From contig NZ_CP049253.1 in assembly GCF_011046975.1 (NCBI RefSeq), positions 2,294,001-2,358,000 of the forward strand: a stretch of 64,000 nt of DNA, in the 5' to 3' direction. A program made the translations under genes and the position numbers. Positions 28,351 through 37,851 of this stretch are shown in pieces; position 1 is the first letter of the stretch, and every line of letters begins with the position of its first letter. This DNA comes from Microbacterium amylolyticum (GTDB taxonomy: Bacteria > Actinomycetota > Actinomycetes > Actinomycetales > Microbacteriaceae). The notes beneath the pieces are model-generated. The model ran no database searches, was not told where the DNA came from, and saw only the letters and a program-made list of their open reading frames with translations.

Positions 28351-28377
28351 GGTGCTTCAACGACGCAAAGGCGGGAC

Positions 28378-28482
28378 ATGACGACGAACGCTCGCGCCCA
28401 AGTGACCGGGCCGCACGATCACGACGCCCGTCCGGCGCGGACCGCGCCGGACCGCCGGCACGGCCGGGCGGTGCAGCGGTGA
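28378..28482 (+). CDS. 34-residue ORF coupled to the next gene
   Basis: ATG 28378 opens a 34-codon frame (MTTNARAQVTGPHDHDARPA, rich in Arg, Ala, His) that ends in a GTGA overlap with the membrane-protein start at 28479. A weak Shine-Dalgarno (aaaggcggg) precedes it. It may be a small real gene or just a coupling leader; no family is recognised. Confidence 0.35.
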   Translation: MTTNARAQVTGPHDHDARPARTAPDRRHGRAVQR

Positions 28483-29210
28483 GCGTCCGGTCCGCGGCCC
28501 GCCGCCACCGTGAGGAGCTCGGTGGTGTCGTCGCCGAGTACTGGGACAAGCCCACCCCGAAGACGATCGGGGTCTTCGTGGGGACCTGGCTGCTGCTCTC
28601 CGGACTCACCCTCGTCAGTCCCGGGGAGACCATCCTGCTGGCCCTGGCGCCGACGGTGGTCTTCGGGGTCTTGCTCGGGCTGGCGCTGCTCTACGTCGGC
28701 AACGAGCGGTTGCTCGTGTGTGAGCGCGGCCTGATCATCGGGTCCTTCGCTCCAGGCCTGCGCCCCTACGTGATCCGCTACGACCAAATCGTCCCGGGCA
28801 GCGTGGTCCCCGTGACCGGTGCTGGTCGTTACACCAAGGAAACCGATCCCGGTGGCCTCCCGCAGTCGACGGTGCGGAGGAGTGTCTGGACCCGGCAGGG
28901 CGTCCACCTCGTCGGGCCCTCGCCGAAAGACGCCCGTCGCCACCGTGGCAGGTTCGCCAAGGTGCTGGATCCGCGGCCGCTCACGTTCGACGGTCGCTGG
29001 GCCTGGTTTGCCGGCACCGGATCGACGGCCCCCGAGCATGTCACGGTCGCGATCGCCCGGGCGGCGGGCGCGGCCGGAGCGGTCGAGCTGGCCCAGGCGA
29101 CCGCTTCCGCGCCCGTGCGTGAGCTCAGTGGCAATCCTGCTGATGCCGCCCGGCACCTTCCCGGGTTCCCCGACATTCCCGATCTGCGGGGACGGGAGAG
29201 CGCGCGGTGA
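28479..29210 (+). CDS. membrane protein with PH-like segment, transposon cargo
   Basis: The 243-residue protein has an N-terminal soluble stretch, two adjacent membrane helices (TIGVFVGTWLLLSGLTLV and ILLALAPTVVFGVLLGLALL, about residues 29-71), then a region that starts ERLLVCERGLIIGSFAPG and YVIRYDQIVPGSVVPVTG, which resembles a PH-like strand pattern, and a C-terminal Ala/Pro-rich tail. It is divergent from the other PH-like gene apart from the IS3 insertion between them. Function unknown. Confidence 0.6.
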   Translation: MSVRSAARRHREELGGVVAEYWDKPTPKTIGVFVGTWLLLSGLTLVSPGETILLALAPTVVFGVLLGLALLYVGNERLLVCERGLIIGSFAPGLRPYVIRYDQIVPGSVVPVTGAGRYTKETDPGGLPQSTVRRSVWTRQGVHLVGPSPKDARRHRGRFAKVLDPRPLTFDGRWAWFAGTGSTAPEHVTVAIARAAGAAGAVELAQATASAPVRELSGNPADAARHLPGFPDIPDLRGRESAR

Positions 29211-29218
29211 TGGCGTCG

Positions 29219-29396
29219 CCTGAGCTTGGTCACCTCGTCGCGCTCCGGGATCGCGTAAGTCGCTGACCTGCACCGATGCGTGCGTGAGAGACCGATCTGA
29301 GGCACTAATTGGTGCTCTACCGTGGGGCCTGTGGCATGGATTCGGCGGGTAAGGACGGCGTCGGGGGCGACGGCCGTGCAGATCGCGGAGTCCGTC
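29219..29396 (+). repeat. IS1634-like left end, copy 2
   Basis: It begins cctgagcttggtcacc and ends gagtccgtc. It aligns to 26733-26910 over its whole length with several mismatches. It precedes the deleted transposase starting GTG 29322. Confidence 0.8.
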
Positions 29397-30022
29397 AAAG
29401 GCCGGCGGCGGATCGTCGCCCATGTCGGGTCGGCGCATACCGAGGCCGAGCTCGGCCTGCTCGTCGACCGCCACGGGTTCCCACTCGAGATCGGCTGCTA
29501 TGAAGGCAACCAGGCCGAGACATCCACGATCATCCCAATCATCAAGCCGTTCCAGGACCGCCACGACATAGAGGACATGGTCGTTGTGGCCGACGCCGGC
29601 ATGCTCTCGGCGGGCAACCTGGCCGCATTGGAGGAGGCGAACCTGCGCTTCATCGTCGGCTCCAGGGTGACCAAGGCGCCGCTGGACCTGGCCTCGCACT
29701 TTCGCTGGCACGGGGACGCGTTCAGCGACGGGCAGGTCATCGACACCATCACTCCCCGCACCGGCCGGCGCAGTGAGAACGACGAAGCGGTGCGTGCCGA
29801 GCCGGTCTGGGACCCCGAGCAGCATCCCGGGTCGTGGCGGGCGGTCTGGGCCTACTCGGCCAAGCGGGCGACACACGCAGCCTGGACGAAGCCGCCCTGG
29901 CCCGCGCACGGCGCCTGGTCGGCCTCAAGGGCTACGTCACCAACATCCCCGCCCAGCTGATGGCGGCCGGGGAGGTCATCGACGCCCTGACGACCGGAAA
30001 ATCTCAGGCACTAAGCGAATGA
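29322..30022 (+). pseudogene. IS1634-family transposase, internally deleted and frameshifted
   Basis: Recognisable IS1634 pieces are IRRVRTASGATAVQIAESVK, then HVGSAHTEAELGLLVDRHGF with a large deletion before DRHGFPLEIGCYEGNQAE, followed by DMVVVADAGMLSAGNLAALE, LRFIVGSRVTKAPLDLASHF and FSDGQVIDT. At about 29872 a second deletion shifts the frame to GDTRSLDEAALARARRLVGL, KGYVTNIPAQLMAAGEVIDA, after which a third deletion ends the protein at 30022. The final catalytic Glu region is missing. Confidence 0.9.
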
Positions 30023-30033
30023 CCGAACTCAGG

Positions 30034-30109
30034 TCTGATCGGGGTTGCCCCGCTCCTCGCACTGGCATCGGCCCTGGCCGGCGGTGCCGTGTTGATCGGC
30101 TGGCGGTAA
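30034..30109 (+). pseudogene. 3' part of the transposon-split membrane-protein gene
   Basis: After the duplicated TCTGA the frame continues LIGVAPLLALASALAGGAVL IGWR to TAA at 30107-30109. Joined to 26582-26731 it restores the second membrane helix of the small SCO4848-type protein. The product is not made intact in this strain. Confidence 0.85.
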
Positions 30110-30128
30110 CGTCACGAAAGAGCGCGTC

Positions 30129-31031
30129 TCACACGTGCGCCGCAACCTCCGCGATGAAGCGGTCAGAGGTGTCCTGGATGGCGGCGGCGCTTGTCAGGTT
30201 CGTCACCGGAAGGATGAACTCGTCCACTCCGGCATCCTGGTACGCAGACATCTGATCGACCAGTTGCTCAGCGGTTCCACCGATCGCGGGCCGGGTCAGC
30301 TCCGCCGCCTTCTTTGCGCCGCCCTCGCCGAAAAACACGAGAGCCTGCGTCGAACGCCACAGTGATTCGGGCGCGCGTCCTGCCTTCTCAAGCGCCGCCG
30401 TGAAGATGGCGTTCTTGGCGGAATACTCACCAGGCCGCGACCAGAAGTTCCACTCGTCGGCGTAGGCGGCGACGAGCTTCGGCATGACCTTCTCGCCCTT
30501 GCCGCCGATAAGAACGGGAAGTTGAGCGTGCGGACGCGGATTCAGCGACGCACGATCAAGCTGATAACGCTCGCCCGCGAATGTGACCGACTCCTCGTCC
30601 CGGAGCCGGGTGATGATCTCCAGCGCCTCGCGGAACCAGCGGATGCGGCTGGGCACATTGCCGTAGTCGATGCCGAAGGCGCGGTGTTCGTTCTCCTGCC
30701 ACCCGGCGCCGATGCCGAGCACGAATCGGCCGTCTGCGATATCGCTGAGTGCAGCGGCCTGTTTTGCGACGACGCCCGGGTGCCGATAGGTGTTTCCGAG
30801 CACCATCGACCCGATGCGGATGTCGGGGATCGTGGCCGCGAGCGCGGTCAACTGCGTGAGGCATTCACCGCGCGCGCCATCGTTGGGCTCAGGTGTGTTG
30901 TCCATGAAGTGGTCTTCGAGCCAGAGCCCGCGCCACGACGCATCGCCGCTGCGAGCGGTGGACGCGTGATGGGCGGCGGAGAAGAGGGAGGACCACGGCA
31001 GGTGGGCGGGCAGCCACAGCGAGAACTTCAT
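30129..31031 (-). CDS. LLM class flavin-dependent oxidoreductase
   Basis: The 300-residue protein has the luciferase-like monooxygenase barrel: MKFSLWLPAHLPWSSL, WLEDHF, IRIGSMVLGNTYRHPGVVAKQAAALSDIADGRFVLGIGAGW (key GNTYRHPG and LGIGAGW) and the flavin-site segments near LPVLIGGKGEK. Members use F420 or FMN; the actinobacterial setting favours F420. Substrate unknown. ATG 31031 follows TACCCT by 6 nt, so the mRNA is probably leaderless. Confidence 0.88.
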   Translation of the reverse strand: MKFSLWLPAHLPWSSLFSAAHHASTARSGDASWRGLWLEDHFMDNTPEPNDGARGECLTQLTALAATIPDIRIGSMVLGNTYRHPGVVAKQAAALSDIADGRFVLGIGAGWQENEHRAFGIDYGNVPSRIRWFREALEIITRLRDEESVTFAGERYQLDRASLNPRPHAQLPVLIGGKGEKVMPKLVAAYADEWNFWSRPGEYSAKNAIFTAALEKAGRAPESLWRSTQALVFFGEGGAKKAAELTRPAIGGTAEQLVDQMSAYQDAGVDEFILPVTNLTSAAAIQDTSDRFIAEVAAHV

Positions 31032-31084
31032 GTCGACAGGGTAGGCGCGGGGCGATATCAGCGGCGCCGACTACGCTTGATGCA

Positions 31085-32551
31085 ATGACCAGAACGCGAG
31101 CCGAGGCGGCCTATCAGCGCGCACTCGCCGCCTTCAAAACCCCGACGCTCGACCTGTTGCATGGGCGCTATGCGCCCTTCGTGATCGCCGTGCTTTCGAC
31201 GATCTTCACGGCAGATCGGCCGTCCGTGGCGGTGTCGGATGCGCATGTTGAGGTCGACGAGATTCTCGACGAGCTGCGCGCGGCGGGATACGACGCAGAC
31301 GACCGCGGTCTCCCGTCGGGCGCCGCTCGCGAGATATGCCGCTACTGGGTCAGGGTGGGCTGGCTCGTGCCGCAGATCGAGGAGGGCGCCGAGGTGTATC
31401 GCCTGTCGGCGCATGCCGTCGGCGCACTCGAAATCACGGGGAGAACCGGCGGGCGAACGCGCGTGTCCACGTCCCGAGTTCGCACTCTTCTTGATGCGAT
31501 CGAGCGCTTGTCCGGCGATGCCGAGAGCGATCCCTCCCGGCGGCTTGCGCGACTCAAGCAGGAGCGCGATGGGCTGGACCGCGAGATTGAACGGCTCGAA
31601 GCGGGTGTCACCGATCCCATCGATGACGAGGAACTCCTCGAGGAGGCAGAGAACGTTCTCCACCTCGCCCGCGAGCTCCCCGCGGACTTCACCCGCGTTG
31701 CCGAGTCGATTAAGGCGATGCAGCGCGATGTCGTCACCGATCTCCGGCGCGATGTTCGGCCAACGGGCGACGTTCTACGCGAGTACCTGGAGCGCGGCCA
31801 GCACGTGATCCAGTCCACGCCCGAAGGTCGCGCTTTTGCGGGAGCTCTGCGTTTGATCGGCGACCCCGACCGTATCGACGCGCTCACAGAAGATCTTCAC
31901 ACGCTCCTCGCGCAGCCGTTCTCGCGTCTCATGGACCCGGCTCAGCGCGCAGAGCTCGACGCCATCAGCCGCCGCGTCGAGCTGGGCGTACAAGAGGTTC
32001 TGACAGCGCAGCGCCGCGCGTCGCATGTGATCACCGCACAGGTGCGCACACACGATCCGGTGCGAGATCGGCAAGTCGACGATCTGTTGCGTGATGTCAT
32101 GGCGGGTCTTCATGCCTGGTCAGGAGACGGCTCTCCCGACGCTGTCGTTGAGCCGCTGCGCAGTCTGCCGGCGGCAACGGTCGGGCACCTGCGGCAGTCG
32201 CTCGGTGACATCCGTCCACCCGGCGCGCCCGCGCGGCTCTCGGAGGCCGCAGACGTGGAGTTCGCCGGGGAGGATACGCGCGCCTGGGGCGGGCCGCACT
32301 ATGCCGACCTCGAGCGATACGTCGACGCCCTCGGCGAGGAATTCGATCTGGGCGAGGCATTCTTGGGCACCGCCGTCGCAACGCGCCGCCCTGTTGACCT
32401 CGTGGGACTTCTCGAGATTGCCCACAGAGGAGCCATCAGCGAAAAAGACGAGGTGTCGATCGTCGAGGCGATTCGGCCTGACGGAACAACGCGACGGTTC
32501 GCCTTCGGAGCGGTGACCGCGCGTATGGCGAAGGAGAACGACGATGAGTGA
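31085..32551 (+). CDS. jetA: Wadjet subunit JetA (DUF3375)
   Basis: The 488-residue protein matches DUF3375: an N-terminal winged-helix region ([20 protein letters not shown]), a Gly/Ala-poor central coiled coil ([20 protein letters not shown], about 165-190) and the C-terminal [17 protein letters not shown] block. JetA is the kleisin-like subunit that bridges the SMC dimer in Wadjet plasmid-defence complexes. ATG 31085 follows TACGCT by 7 nt, pointing to a leaderless transcript. Its stop overlaps jetB by 8 bases. Confidence 0.88.
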   Translation: MTRTRAEAAYQRALAAFKTPTLDLLHGRYAPFVIAVLSTIFTADRPSVAVSDAHVEVDEILDELRAAGYDADDRGLPSGAAREICRYWVRVGWLVPQIEEGAEVYRLSAHAVGALEITGRTGGRTRVSTSRVRTLLDAIERLSGDAESDPSRRLARLKQERDGLDREIERLEAGVTDPIDDEELLEEAENVLHLARELPADFTRVAESIKAMQRDVVTDLRRDVRPTGDVLREYLERGQHVIQSTPEGRAFAGALRLIGDPDRIDALTEDLHTLLAQPFSRLMDPAQRAELDAISRRVELGVQEVLTAQRRASHVITAQVRTHDPVRDRQVDDLLRDVMAGLHAWSGDGSPDAVVEPLRSLPAATVGHLRQSLGDIRPPGAPARLSEAADVEFAGEDTRAWGGPHYADLERYVDALGEEFDLGEAFLGTAVATRRPVDLVGLLEIAHRGAISEKDEVSIVEAIRPDGTTRRFAFGAVTARMAKENDDE

Positions 32552-33224
32552 CGATCAGAACAGCTCGGGGTTCGTCCAGCCGGTGGCGATGGAGCACGAC
32601 CCGGAGGAGCTTTTCGCCGGTGATCGCGGCGTTCTCGACCCCGAAGTGCGGCGCGTTCTGGTGCACCTTCTGCAGCGTCGTTTTCTTTCGGCAGAGCGCA
32701 GCCGCCAAGAGTGGACGGTGCTCCTCGATCACCAGCAGATCATCGAATCGCGTCTCAACGATCTGTTCGTGCGCCTCGTCGTGGATCACGATCGAGGTTT
32801 CGCGTACAAACAGCAGGTTCGCTCGGATGATGTTGACGTTCCCATTTTGCTGCGAGACGCCGCATACACCCGGACCGAGACGCTGGTTCTTGTGCACCTG
32901 CGGACCGTTTTCCAGCGAGAGCAGGTGTCAGGTGAGCCGTCGGCGCGTGTCGACATTGAAGAGATTGAGCAGACGGTGCTCAGCTATTTCGCCGATGCCG
33001 ATGGCGACACCGCTCGCCGACAGAAGGCGGTGCGACGAGCGGTGGAACGGCTCGATCGCGAGGGCATCCTGGAAGAAGAGACGGAGGGGCGCTTCGTGAT
33101 CACGCCCCTCGTTGAGGTTGTTCTCAGTGCCGAAAAGCTCAGTGAGTTGCGGGATTGGCTGCGCTCACAGCAACGGGGAGACGAACTCTCCGACGTCGAT
33201 CCCTCGGAGGACGCAGAACTGTGA
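32544..33224 (+). CDS. jetB: Wadjet subunit JetB (DUF4194)
   Basis: The 226-residue protein matches DUF4194, the KITE-like (MukE-type) subunit with two winged helices; seen here are [55 protein letters not shown] and [20 protein letters not shown]. It binds the JetA kleisin. It overlaps jetA at its start and jetC at its end (GTGA), so the three form one coupled operon. Confidence 0.88.
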   Translation: MSDDQNSSGFVQPVAMEHDPEELFAGDRGVLDPEVRRVLVHLLQRRFLSAERSRQEWTVLLDHQQIIESRLNDLFVRLVVDHDRGFAYKQQVRSDDVDVPILLRDAAYTRTETLVLVHLRTVFQREQVSGEPSARVDIEEIEQTVLSYFADADGDTARRQKAVRRAVERLDREGILEEETEGRFVITPLVEVVLSAEKLSELRDWLRSQQRGDELSDVDPSEDAEL

Positions 33225-36200
33225 CGATGCTCGACACACTTTTCGGGCTCATCCCCGCCGCATCGCGCGGACAGCAGTGGGTGGCCGAAGAATTGCAGCT
33301 GGTGAACTGGGGCGGCTACGACGGCGCGCACCGCGTGCGATTCGCGCCGTCGGCGACGTTGCTGGTCGGAGGTTCCGGAACGGGCAAGTCCACGCTGATG
33401 GACGCCTACATCGCGCTGATGATGCCGCACACGACGCCGTTCAACGGGGCGTCTAACGGCGGCGTCACCGGACGTGCCCGCGGTGAGGACCAGCGCAACA
33501 TCCTCTCCTACAGCCGCGGCAAGATCGACGAAACCCGCACGGACGATGGAACGCGCGTCCGCGTGCTCCGTGGCGATGGGCAAGACACCTGGACGGCCGT
33601 GGCGATGACGTGGCGCGACCACGACGGGTCTCGTTTCACGGCAGTTCGCGCGTGGTACGTGCCAGCGGCCGCACGATCCGTTGAAGACACCGTCCGGATT
33701 CGTGCGACGGCCGAGGGGCCCTTCGATCTGTCGGCGCTTGAAGAGGCCGCGGTGCGTCGTTTCTCCGACACATCGCTCCGGGCCGCCGGCTTGGAACCGC
33801 TGGGAACCGATCGTGAGTTCTCGGCGCGCCTGCATTCGGTTCTCGGCATCGGGGCGGCGGGAGCCGGGGCGAAGGCCATGAGCCTGCTGTCGCGTATCCA
33901 GGCGGGGCAGCAGATTACGACCGTCGACGACCTGTACAAGCGGCTTGTCCTGGAAGAGCCGGACACGATGTCCATGGCGGATGCTGTCACGGCGCACTTC
34001 GACGAGTTGGAAAGTACGCGTGTTCGCATGCTCACTGCCCGGCAGCAGGTGGAAGCGCTCGAGCCGATTCGCGGCCTGCGGAAGAAGATCGCTTCCGCCG
34101 AGGAACGCGCTCAGCTGATCGAGGACATCGGGCACTTTTCGGATCCGGCGTCACCCGCGGCGCTATGGCGTGCAACGCGCCGGCTTGCGCTGTTGCGAAA
34201 AGTAGAAGCCGAGCTGGCCGAGAAGACACACGCGCTCGACGCCGTGCTGCGCGAAAAGCGTGCGCTGGCGGAAGCAGCAGAGTCCGAGCGCGACGGCCTG
34301 TCTGATGTGCTGCGCCAATCGGGAGGAGACCGGCTTGAAGCGGCGAGGCGTGAGTTGCGCGAGGTCGACAGGCGGCTTTCCGAGGTGAGGCGACGCCGCG
34401 AACGCTTTGACGCAGACATGGCCGAGATCGGCGTTGGCGCTGCGACGCGGGAGCAGTTCGACGAGCTCATGGATCGGGCGCGAGCGACGCTGGCGGACCG
34501 CGATGCGCGCGGAAGCGCGCGCGAGGCATTCGTCGAGGCAGCGGCTGAACGCAAGGCTGCCCGCGCGGAGGTCTCCGCGTTGGAAGACGAGTTGCGTACC
34601 GCCGGCGACGCGCAGGGCAGCGCCATTCCGCGGCGTTTGCATGAGGCTCGCGCTGCGCTCGCAGAAGCAGCGGATCTTGATGTCGCCGATCTTCCCTTCG
34701 TCGGGGAACTCATCGAGGTGCGCACCGAGTTCGAGCCGTGGCGAGAGGCTTTTGGGCTTGCTCTCGGGGGCTTCGCCACAACTCTGTTGATCGATGCCAC
34801 CCACCGTGACCGCTTCCGAGCGGCGATCGATTCCATTCACACGGCTGATCGCCTGCGGTATGAAAGCGTGCAGACCGGGCAGCCCAGCGCGGTTCCTGGC
34901 GATTCACGCACGCTTCCCGGCCGCCTCGACTACCGCGAATCGCCGTTCACCGGGTGGTTGCAGCGACGTCTCGAAGAACGCTTCGGCTTCGTCTGCGTCG
35001 GCAGTGCGGGAGAGCTGGCCGAGCACAGCATGGCGGTGACGATCCAGGGGCAGGTGTCGCAGGGCTCTCGCGGTTCGCACGGCGGCCACGGGCGTGCGAA
35101 CGTTCTCGGTTTCTCAAACGACCGCCGCCTGCGCGAACTCACGGAGCAGCGACAGGCTGCGCAGGAACGATTCGTGCGTGCGGAAGCTGCCGTCGATCGC
35201 GCGGAGCACGAGCTTGATGCCATGGACCAGCGGCGAACAGCATTCGGAGCAGTGGCTGATCTCACGTGGGAGCAGATCGACGTCGAGAGCATCGTCTCCG
35301 AACGCCACCGCTGGGCGGCCGTTGAAGAGGAAGTAACGGGCGCGAATCCCGAGTTTGCGCGCATCGTGGAACAGATGGCACGCGCGAAGAAGAACGCCGA
35401 TCGCCTGCGCGCCGAGATCGCCCGTGCGAATGCCGAGCGCGACCGTATCGCCGAACGCTGGGCGGATGTGACGGATGATGTGGACGACAGTCAGACGACC
35501 CTCGATGAGGCAGAACACGCTCACCGCACGCTGAGCGAGACCCAGGCGAGCTACCTCGACGATCGTTTTGTGTACGAGACCGACGCCGTTGCGTCGAGCG
35601 CGACCAGTGAGCTTGAGCGGTTCGATGTGGCGCTGCAGAGCGCCTCGCAGCGGCTGGCTGAGGATCGCCGTGCGGCGATCGACGCTCATCAGGAGCAGCG
35701 AGAAAGTCTGCGGCGCGTCATGCAGAACTTCCTCGCACGGTGGCCGAATCCGAACGTTCTCCCAGACCCCGATACGTCGCTCGGTGAGTTCGAACGGATT
35801 CTCACGGCCCTCGAGACCAGCGGTCTGCACGAACTCGAAGCGGAGTGGCGCGACAGTCTCCTCAAGCTCTCGGGCAATGACCTGACGAACCTGGAGTCGA
35901 CGCTGAGTCGCGCGCTCCGCGAAATCCGGGACCGCATCGAACCCATCAACCAGATCATGCAGGGGCTGCCGTTTTACGACGACGATCACCGCCTGCAGAT
36001 CGCCACGCGAGAGAACCCGTCGGAGGCGCGCAAGCGCTTCCGACGCGAGCTGCGGGATGTGCGTGCCCTGATCGAGTCGGCGGCGAGCGACGATGATCGC
36101 GAACAGGCGTATCGCCGCATGTCCCGTGTTATCGGCCGGATGCGCCGAGGCGCGCCTGATTTCGGGGACCTGATCGACGTGCGAAATCACGTGCGCGTGA

Positions 36201-36574
36201 GCGCGGAGCGCGTAGAGGCTGAGACGAAACGCCACGTCGCGCTCTACGATCACATCGGCGAGAAGTCGGGCGGTGAATCGCAGGAGCTGATCGCGTTCAT
36301 CGTCGGTGCCGCGCTGCGCTACCAGCTTGGAGATGCCGGGGCAGAGCGCCCTCGTTATGCGCCCGTGTTTATGGATGAGGCCCTCATCAAGGCTGATGCA
36401 CACTTCACGAAGCGTGCGATCGGGGCCTGGCGAGGCCTGGGATTCCAGCTGGTGATCGGCGCCCCGAACGATAAGTACAGCGCGATCGAACCACACGTTG
36501 ACGTGGAGTACGACATCCTCAAGGACACCCGCGGGCGTTCGTGGGCGAAGCCCAAGGTGGCGCTGGCCGATTAG
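33221..36574 (+). CDS. jetC: Wadjet SMC-like ATPase JetC
   Basis: The 1117-residue protein has the Walker [10 protein letters not shown] at about residues 50-58, long coiled-coil arms around a hinge (about 240-920), and a C-terminal head with the ABC signature region [13 protein letters not shown] and Walker B in [14 protein letters not shown]. JetC extrudes DNA loops and, with JetA/B, recognises small circular DNA. The Wadjet nuclease JetD, normally the next gene, is absent: the stop is followed by a convergent oxidoreductase gene overlapping by 4 bases. GTG 33221 is used; ATG 33227 is possible. Confidence 0.9.
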   Translation: MTMLDTLFGLIPAASRGQQWVAEELQLVNWGGYDGAHRVRFAPSATLLVGGSGTGKSTLMDAYIALMMPHTTPFNGASNGGVTGRARGEDQRNILSYSRGKIDETRTDDGTRVRVLRGDGQDTWTAVAMTWRDHDGSRFTAVRAWYVPAAARSVEDTVRIRATAEGPFDLSALEEAAVRRFSDTSLRAAGLEPLGTDREFSARLHSVLGIGAAGAGAKAMSLLSRIQAGQQITTVDDLYKRLVLEEPDTMSMADAVTAHFDELESTRVRMLTARQQVEALEPIRGLRKKIASAEERAQLIEDIGHFSDPASPAALWRATRRLALLRKVEAELAEKTHALDAVLREKRALAEAAESERDGLSDVLRQSGGDRLEAARRELREVDRRLSEVRRRRERFDADMAEIGVGAATREQFDELMDRARATLADRDARGSAREAFVEAAAERKAARAEVSALEDELRTAGDAQGSAIPRRLHEARAALAEAADLDVADLPFVGELIEVRTEFEPWREAFGLALGGFATTLLIDATHRDRFRAAIDSIHTADRLRYESVQTGQPSAVPGDSRTLPGRLDYRESPFTGWLQRRLEERFGFVCVGSAGELAEHSMAVTIQGQVSQGSRGSHGGHGRANVLGFSNDRRLRELTEQRQAAQERFVRAEAAVDRAEHELDAMDQRRTAFGAVADLTWEQIDVESIVSERHRWAAVEEEVTGANPEFARIVEQMARAKKNADRLRAEIARANAERDRIAERWADVTDDVDDSQTTLDEAEHAHRTLSETQASYLDDRFVYETDAVASSATSELERFDVALQSASQRLAEDRRAAIDAHQEQRESLRRVMQNFLARWPNPNVLPDPDTSLGEFERILTALETSGLHELEAEWRDSLLKLSGNDLTNLESTLSRALREIRDRIEPINQIMQGLPFYDDDHRLQIATRENPSEARKRFRRELRDVRALIESAASDDDREQAYRRMSRVIGRMRRGAPDFGDLIDVRNHVRVSAERVEAETKRHVALYDHIGEKSGGESQELIAFIVGAALRYQLGDAGAERPRYAPVFMDEALIKADAHFTKRAIGAWRGLGFQLVIGAPNDKYSAIEPHVDVEYDILKDTRGRSWAKPKVALAD

Positions 36575-37212
36575 GCCGGGTGAGGGCCCTGCTGTTCGTG
36601 CGTGACGAGAGCAACGGGCCGTCGTCCGGAGGGGGATGGCGTGTGTTCCGCGCGCTGCGCATCCCTTCGTGCGTCGCGGGCGATCCGGTCGAGCCAGCTT
36701 TCCCGGCGAGCGGGGCTCGCGTGGCGAACGTCTGTGAAGCGCGAGACGGATGTGGGGCGTATTCCGCAGAAGCCGAGTGTCTGCTTTCTGACCTGTACGG
36801 AGGCGGGGTCGCCGATAAGGGCCAGGAGCCATCGCGGTGAGTCGCTTGTGATGATGACGCGCCCTGAGCGGCCGCGGAGAAGCCCCTCCGGTAAACCGTT
36901 GGCGCGGTATTGGTAGGTGACCTTCGGCAGCAGGATGCGGTCGAAGAAGCCCTTGAGGAGCGCCGGGGTTGAAGCCCACCAGATGGGCGTGGCAATGGTG
37001 ATGTGCGTGGCAGAAAGCATGGCATCGAGCGTTGCCGCGAGATCGGGCTCCAGCGTCTGTTGGCCTCGGTAGCCCTGGCGGAGTACCGGGTCGAAGTCGA
37101 GGTCTCGGAGCGCAACCCGGGTCGCGTTGCCGTACTCATCGGCGTAGCGCTGCGCGAGAGCGGCCGTGAGTGAGTCGGCATTCGGGTGGCCGTCGATAAC
37201 AAGGGCGGGCAT
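36571..37212 (-). CDS. NAD(P)H dehydrogenase (quinone), flavodoxin fold
   Basis: The 213-residue protein has the flavodoxin-like fold of the MdaB/KefF/WrbA-type quinone reductases: MPALVIDGHPNADSLTAALA, the FMN/substrate-loop ATPIWWASTPALLKGFFDRILLPKV (key PIWWASTP and GFFDR) and the conserved GLLRGRSGRVIITSDSPRWL. It reduces quinones or nitro compounds by two-electron transfer. It is divergent from a TetR gene with palindromes in between, so it is the probable regulated target. Confidence 0.88.
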   Translation of the reverse strand: MPALVIDGHPNADSLTAALAQRYADEYGNATRVALRDLDFDPVLRQGYRGQQTLEPDLAATLDAMLSATHITIATPIWWASTPALLKGFFDRILLPKVTYQYRANGLPEGLLRGRSGRVIITSDSPRWLLALIGDPASVQVRKQTLGFCGIRPTSVSRFTDVRHASPARRESWLDRIARDARRDAQRAEHTPSPSGRRPVALVTHEQQGPHPA

Positions 37213-37224
37213 GCGAACCTCCGG

Positions 37225-37282
37225 TTGACAGTGTCAAGAATCTGGACAGTGTCAGGTTCTCCTATAATCTTGACTATGTCAA
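37225..37282. promoter_or_regulatory. three palindromic operator-like sites and tetR promoter
   Basis: Sites: TTGACA-G-TGTCAA (37225-37237), GACAGTGTC (37245-37253) and TTGAC-TAT-GTCAA (37270-37282). The third covers the ATG of the TetR gene. The tetR -10 TATAAT is at 37263-37268, 7 nt before ATG 37276. The palindromes share GTCA half sites, so one regulator could bind all three and block both divergent genes. Confidence 0.72.
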
Positions 37283-37851
37283 CATCCGAGTCGAGCTATC
37301 ATCACGGGCACCTTGCCGATGCGCTTCTCGACGCTGCGGATGAACTCCTCGCGGAGCGCGGCGCCGCAGCACTGAGCCTGCGCGAGGTCGCGCGGCGCGC
37401 CGGTGTCAGCCACAACGCGCCCTATCATCACTTCGCCGACCGCACGGCGCTCGTCAATGCGGTTGCCCGCCGCCACATGGCACGGCTGCTCGAGGCGCAA
37501 CGTGCCGCATGGCACAGCAACGGAACCCCCCGAGAGCGCCTTCGCGCAATGGGGGAGGCGTATGTGCGCTACGCGCACGAGTACCCGAACGGATTCGATA
37601 TCGTCTTCGACCCCGAGGTGTGTTCGCCCACCTCGCCGAGCCCCGGCATGGCGCCCCTGATCCGCGAGAACGAGCTTCTCTTGGATGAAGCGATTCGGAC
37701 GATCTTTCCCGAGCAGAACAGCGAAACGCTCGTGGCCCGCGCTGCGGGCTTCTGGGCCGCGTGCCACGGGGTCGCCGTTCTCTCCGCATCAGGCCACATG
37801 TCGACTGAGACGGCATTCGCCGCGCTGGACGCCGTCGACATCACCTCCTGA
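37276..37851 (+). CDS. TetR/AcrR family regulator
   Basis: The 191-residue protein begins MSTSESSYHHGHLADALLDA and has a TetR DNA-binding domain with LREVARRAGVSHNAPYHHFADRTALVNAVA. The C-terminal domain matches the WHG family seen in regulators of quinone reductases or efflux. The mRNA looks leaderless (TATAAT then 7 nt then ATG). It probably represses the divergent oxidoreductase and itself. Confidence 0.88.
   Translation: MSTSESSYHHGHLADALLDAADELLAERGAAALSLREVARRAGVSHNAPYHHFADRTALVNAVARRHMARLLEAQRAAWHSNGTPRERLRAMGEAYVRYAHEYPNGFDIVFDPEVCSPTSPSPGMAPLIRENELLLDEAIRTIFPEQNSETLVARAAGFWAACHGVAVLSASGHMSTETAFAALDAVDITS

Larger units (their letters stand above)
27819..28359 (+). mobile_element. internally deleted IS3-family element (541 bp)
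   Basis: Terminal inverted repeats are recognisable: the left end tgaagcgccctggctttgtt and the complement of the right end tgaagcaccctgggtctgat, both continuing ggagactc. Flanks share acg, a plausible 3-bp target duplication. Between the ends only the start of OrfA and the C-terminal end of OrfB remain, so this is a MITE-like, non-autonomous derivative. Confidence 0.82.
26733..30033. mobile_element. composite insertion with IS1634-like ends (3301 bp)
   Basis: The element starts cctgagtttggtca and ends tgaccgaactcagg, terminal inverted repeats with one mismatch in 14. TCTGA duplications flank it, and the interrupted gene can be rejoined exactly, so the insertion boundary is certain. Inside are a 178-bp IS1634-like left end, 360 bp of unassigned sequence, a PH-like gene, an internally deleted IS3 copy, a second PH-like gene pair and a deleted IS1634-type transposase. 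No intact transposase remains, so it would need help in trans to move. Confidence 0.88.

Noticed and set aside
27652-28482. A 276-residue plus-strand protein across the IS3 remnant
   Set aside because: It runs through the PH gene upstream region, the IS3 ends and the OrfB tail; it is a chance frame except for the OrfB part and the last 34 codons.
29834-30022. Separate gene in the frame ending ALTTGKSQALSE
   Set aside because: It is the frameshifted end of the IS1634 transposase (GDTRSLDEAALARARRLVGL), not an independent protein.
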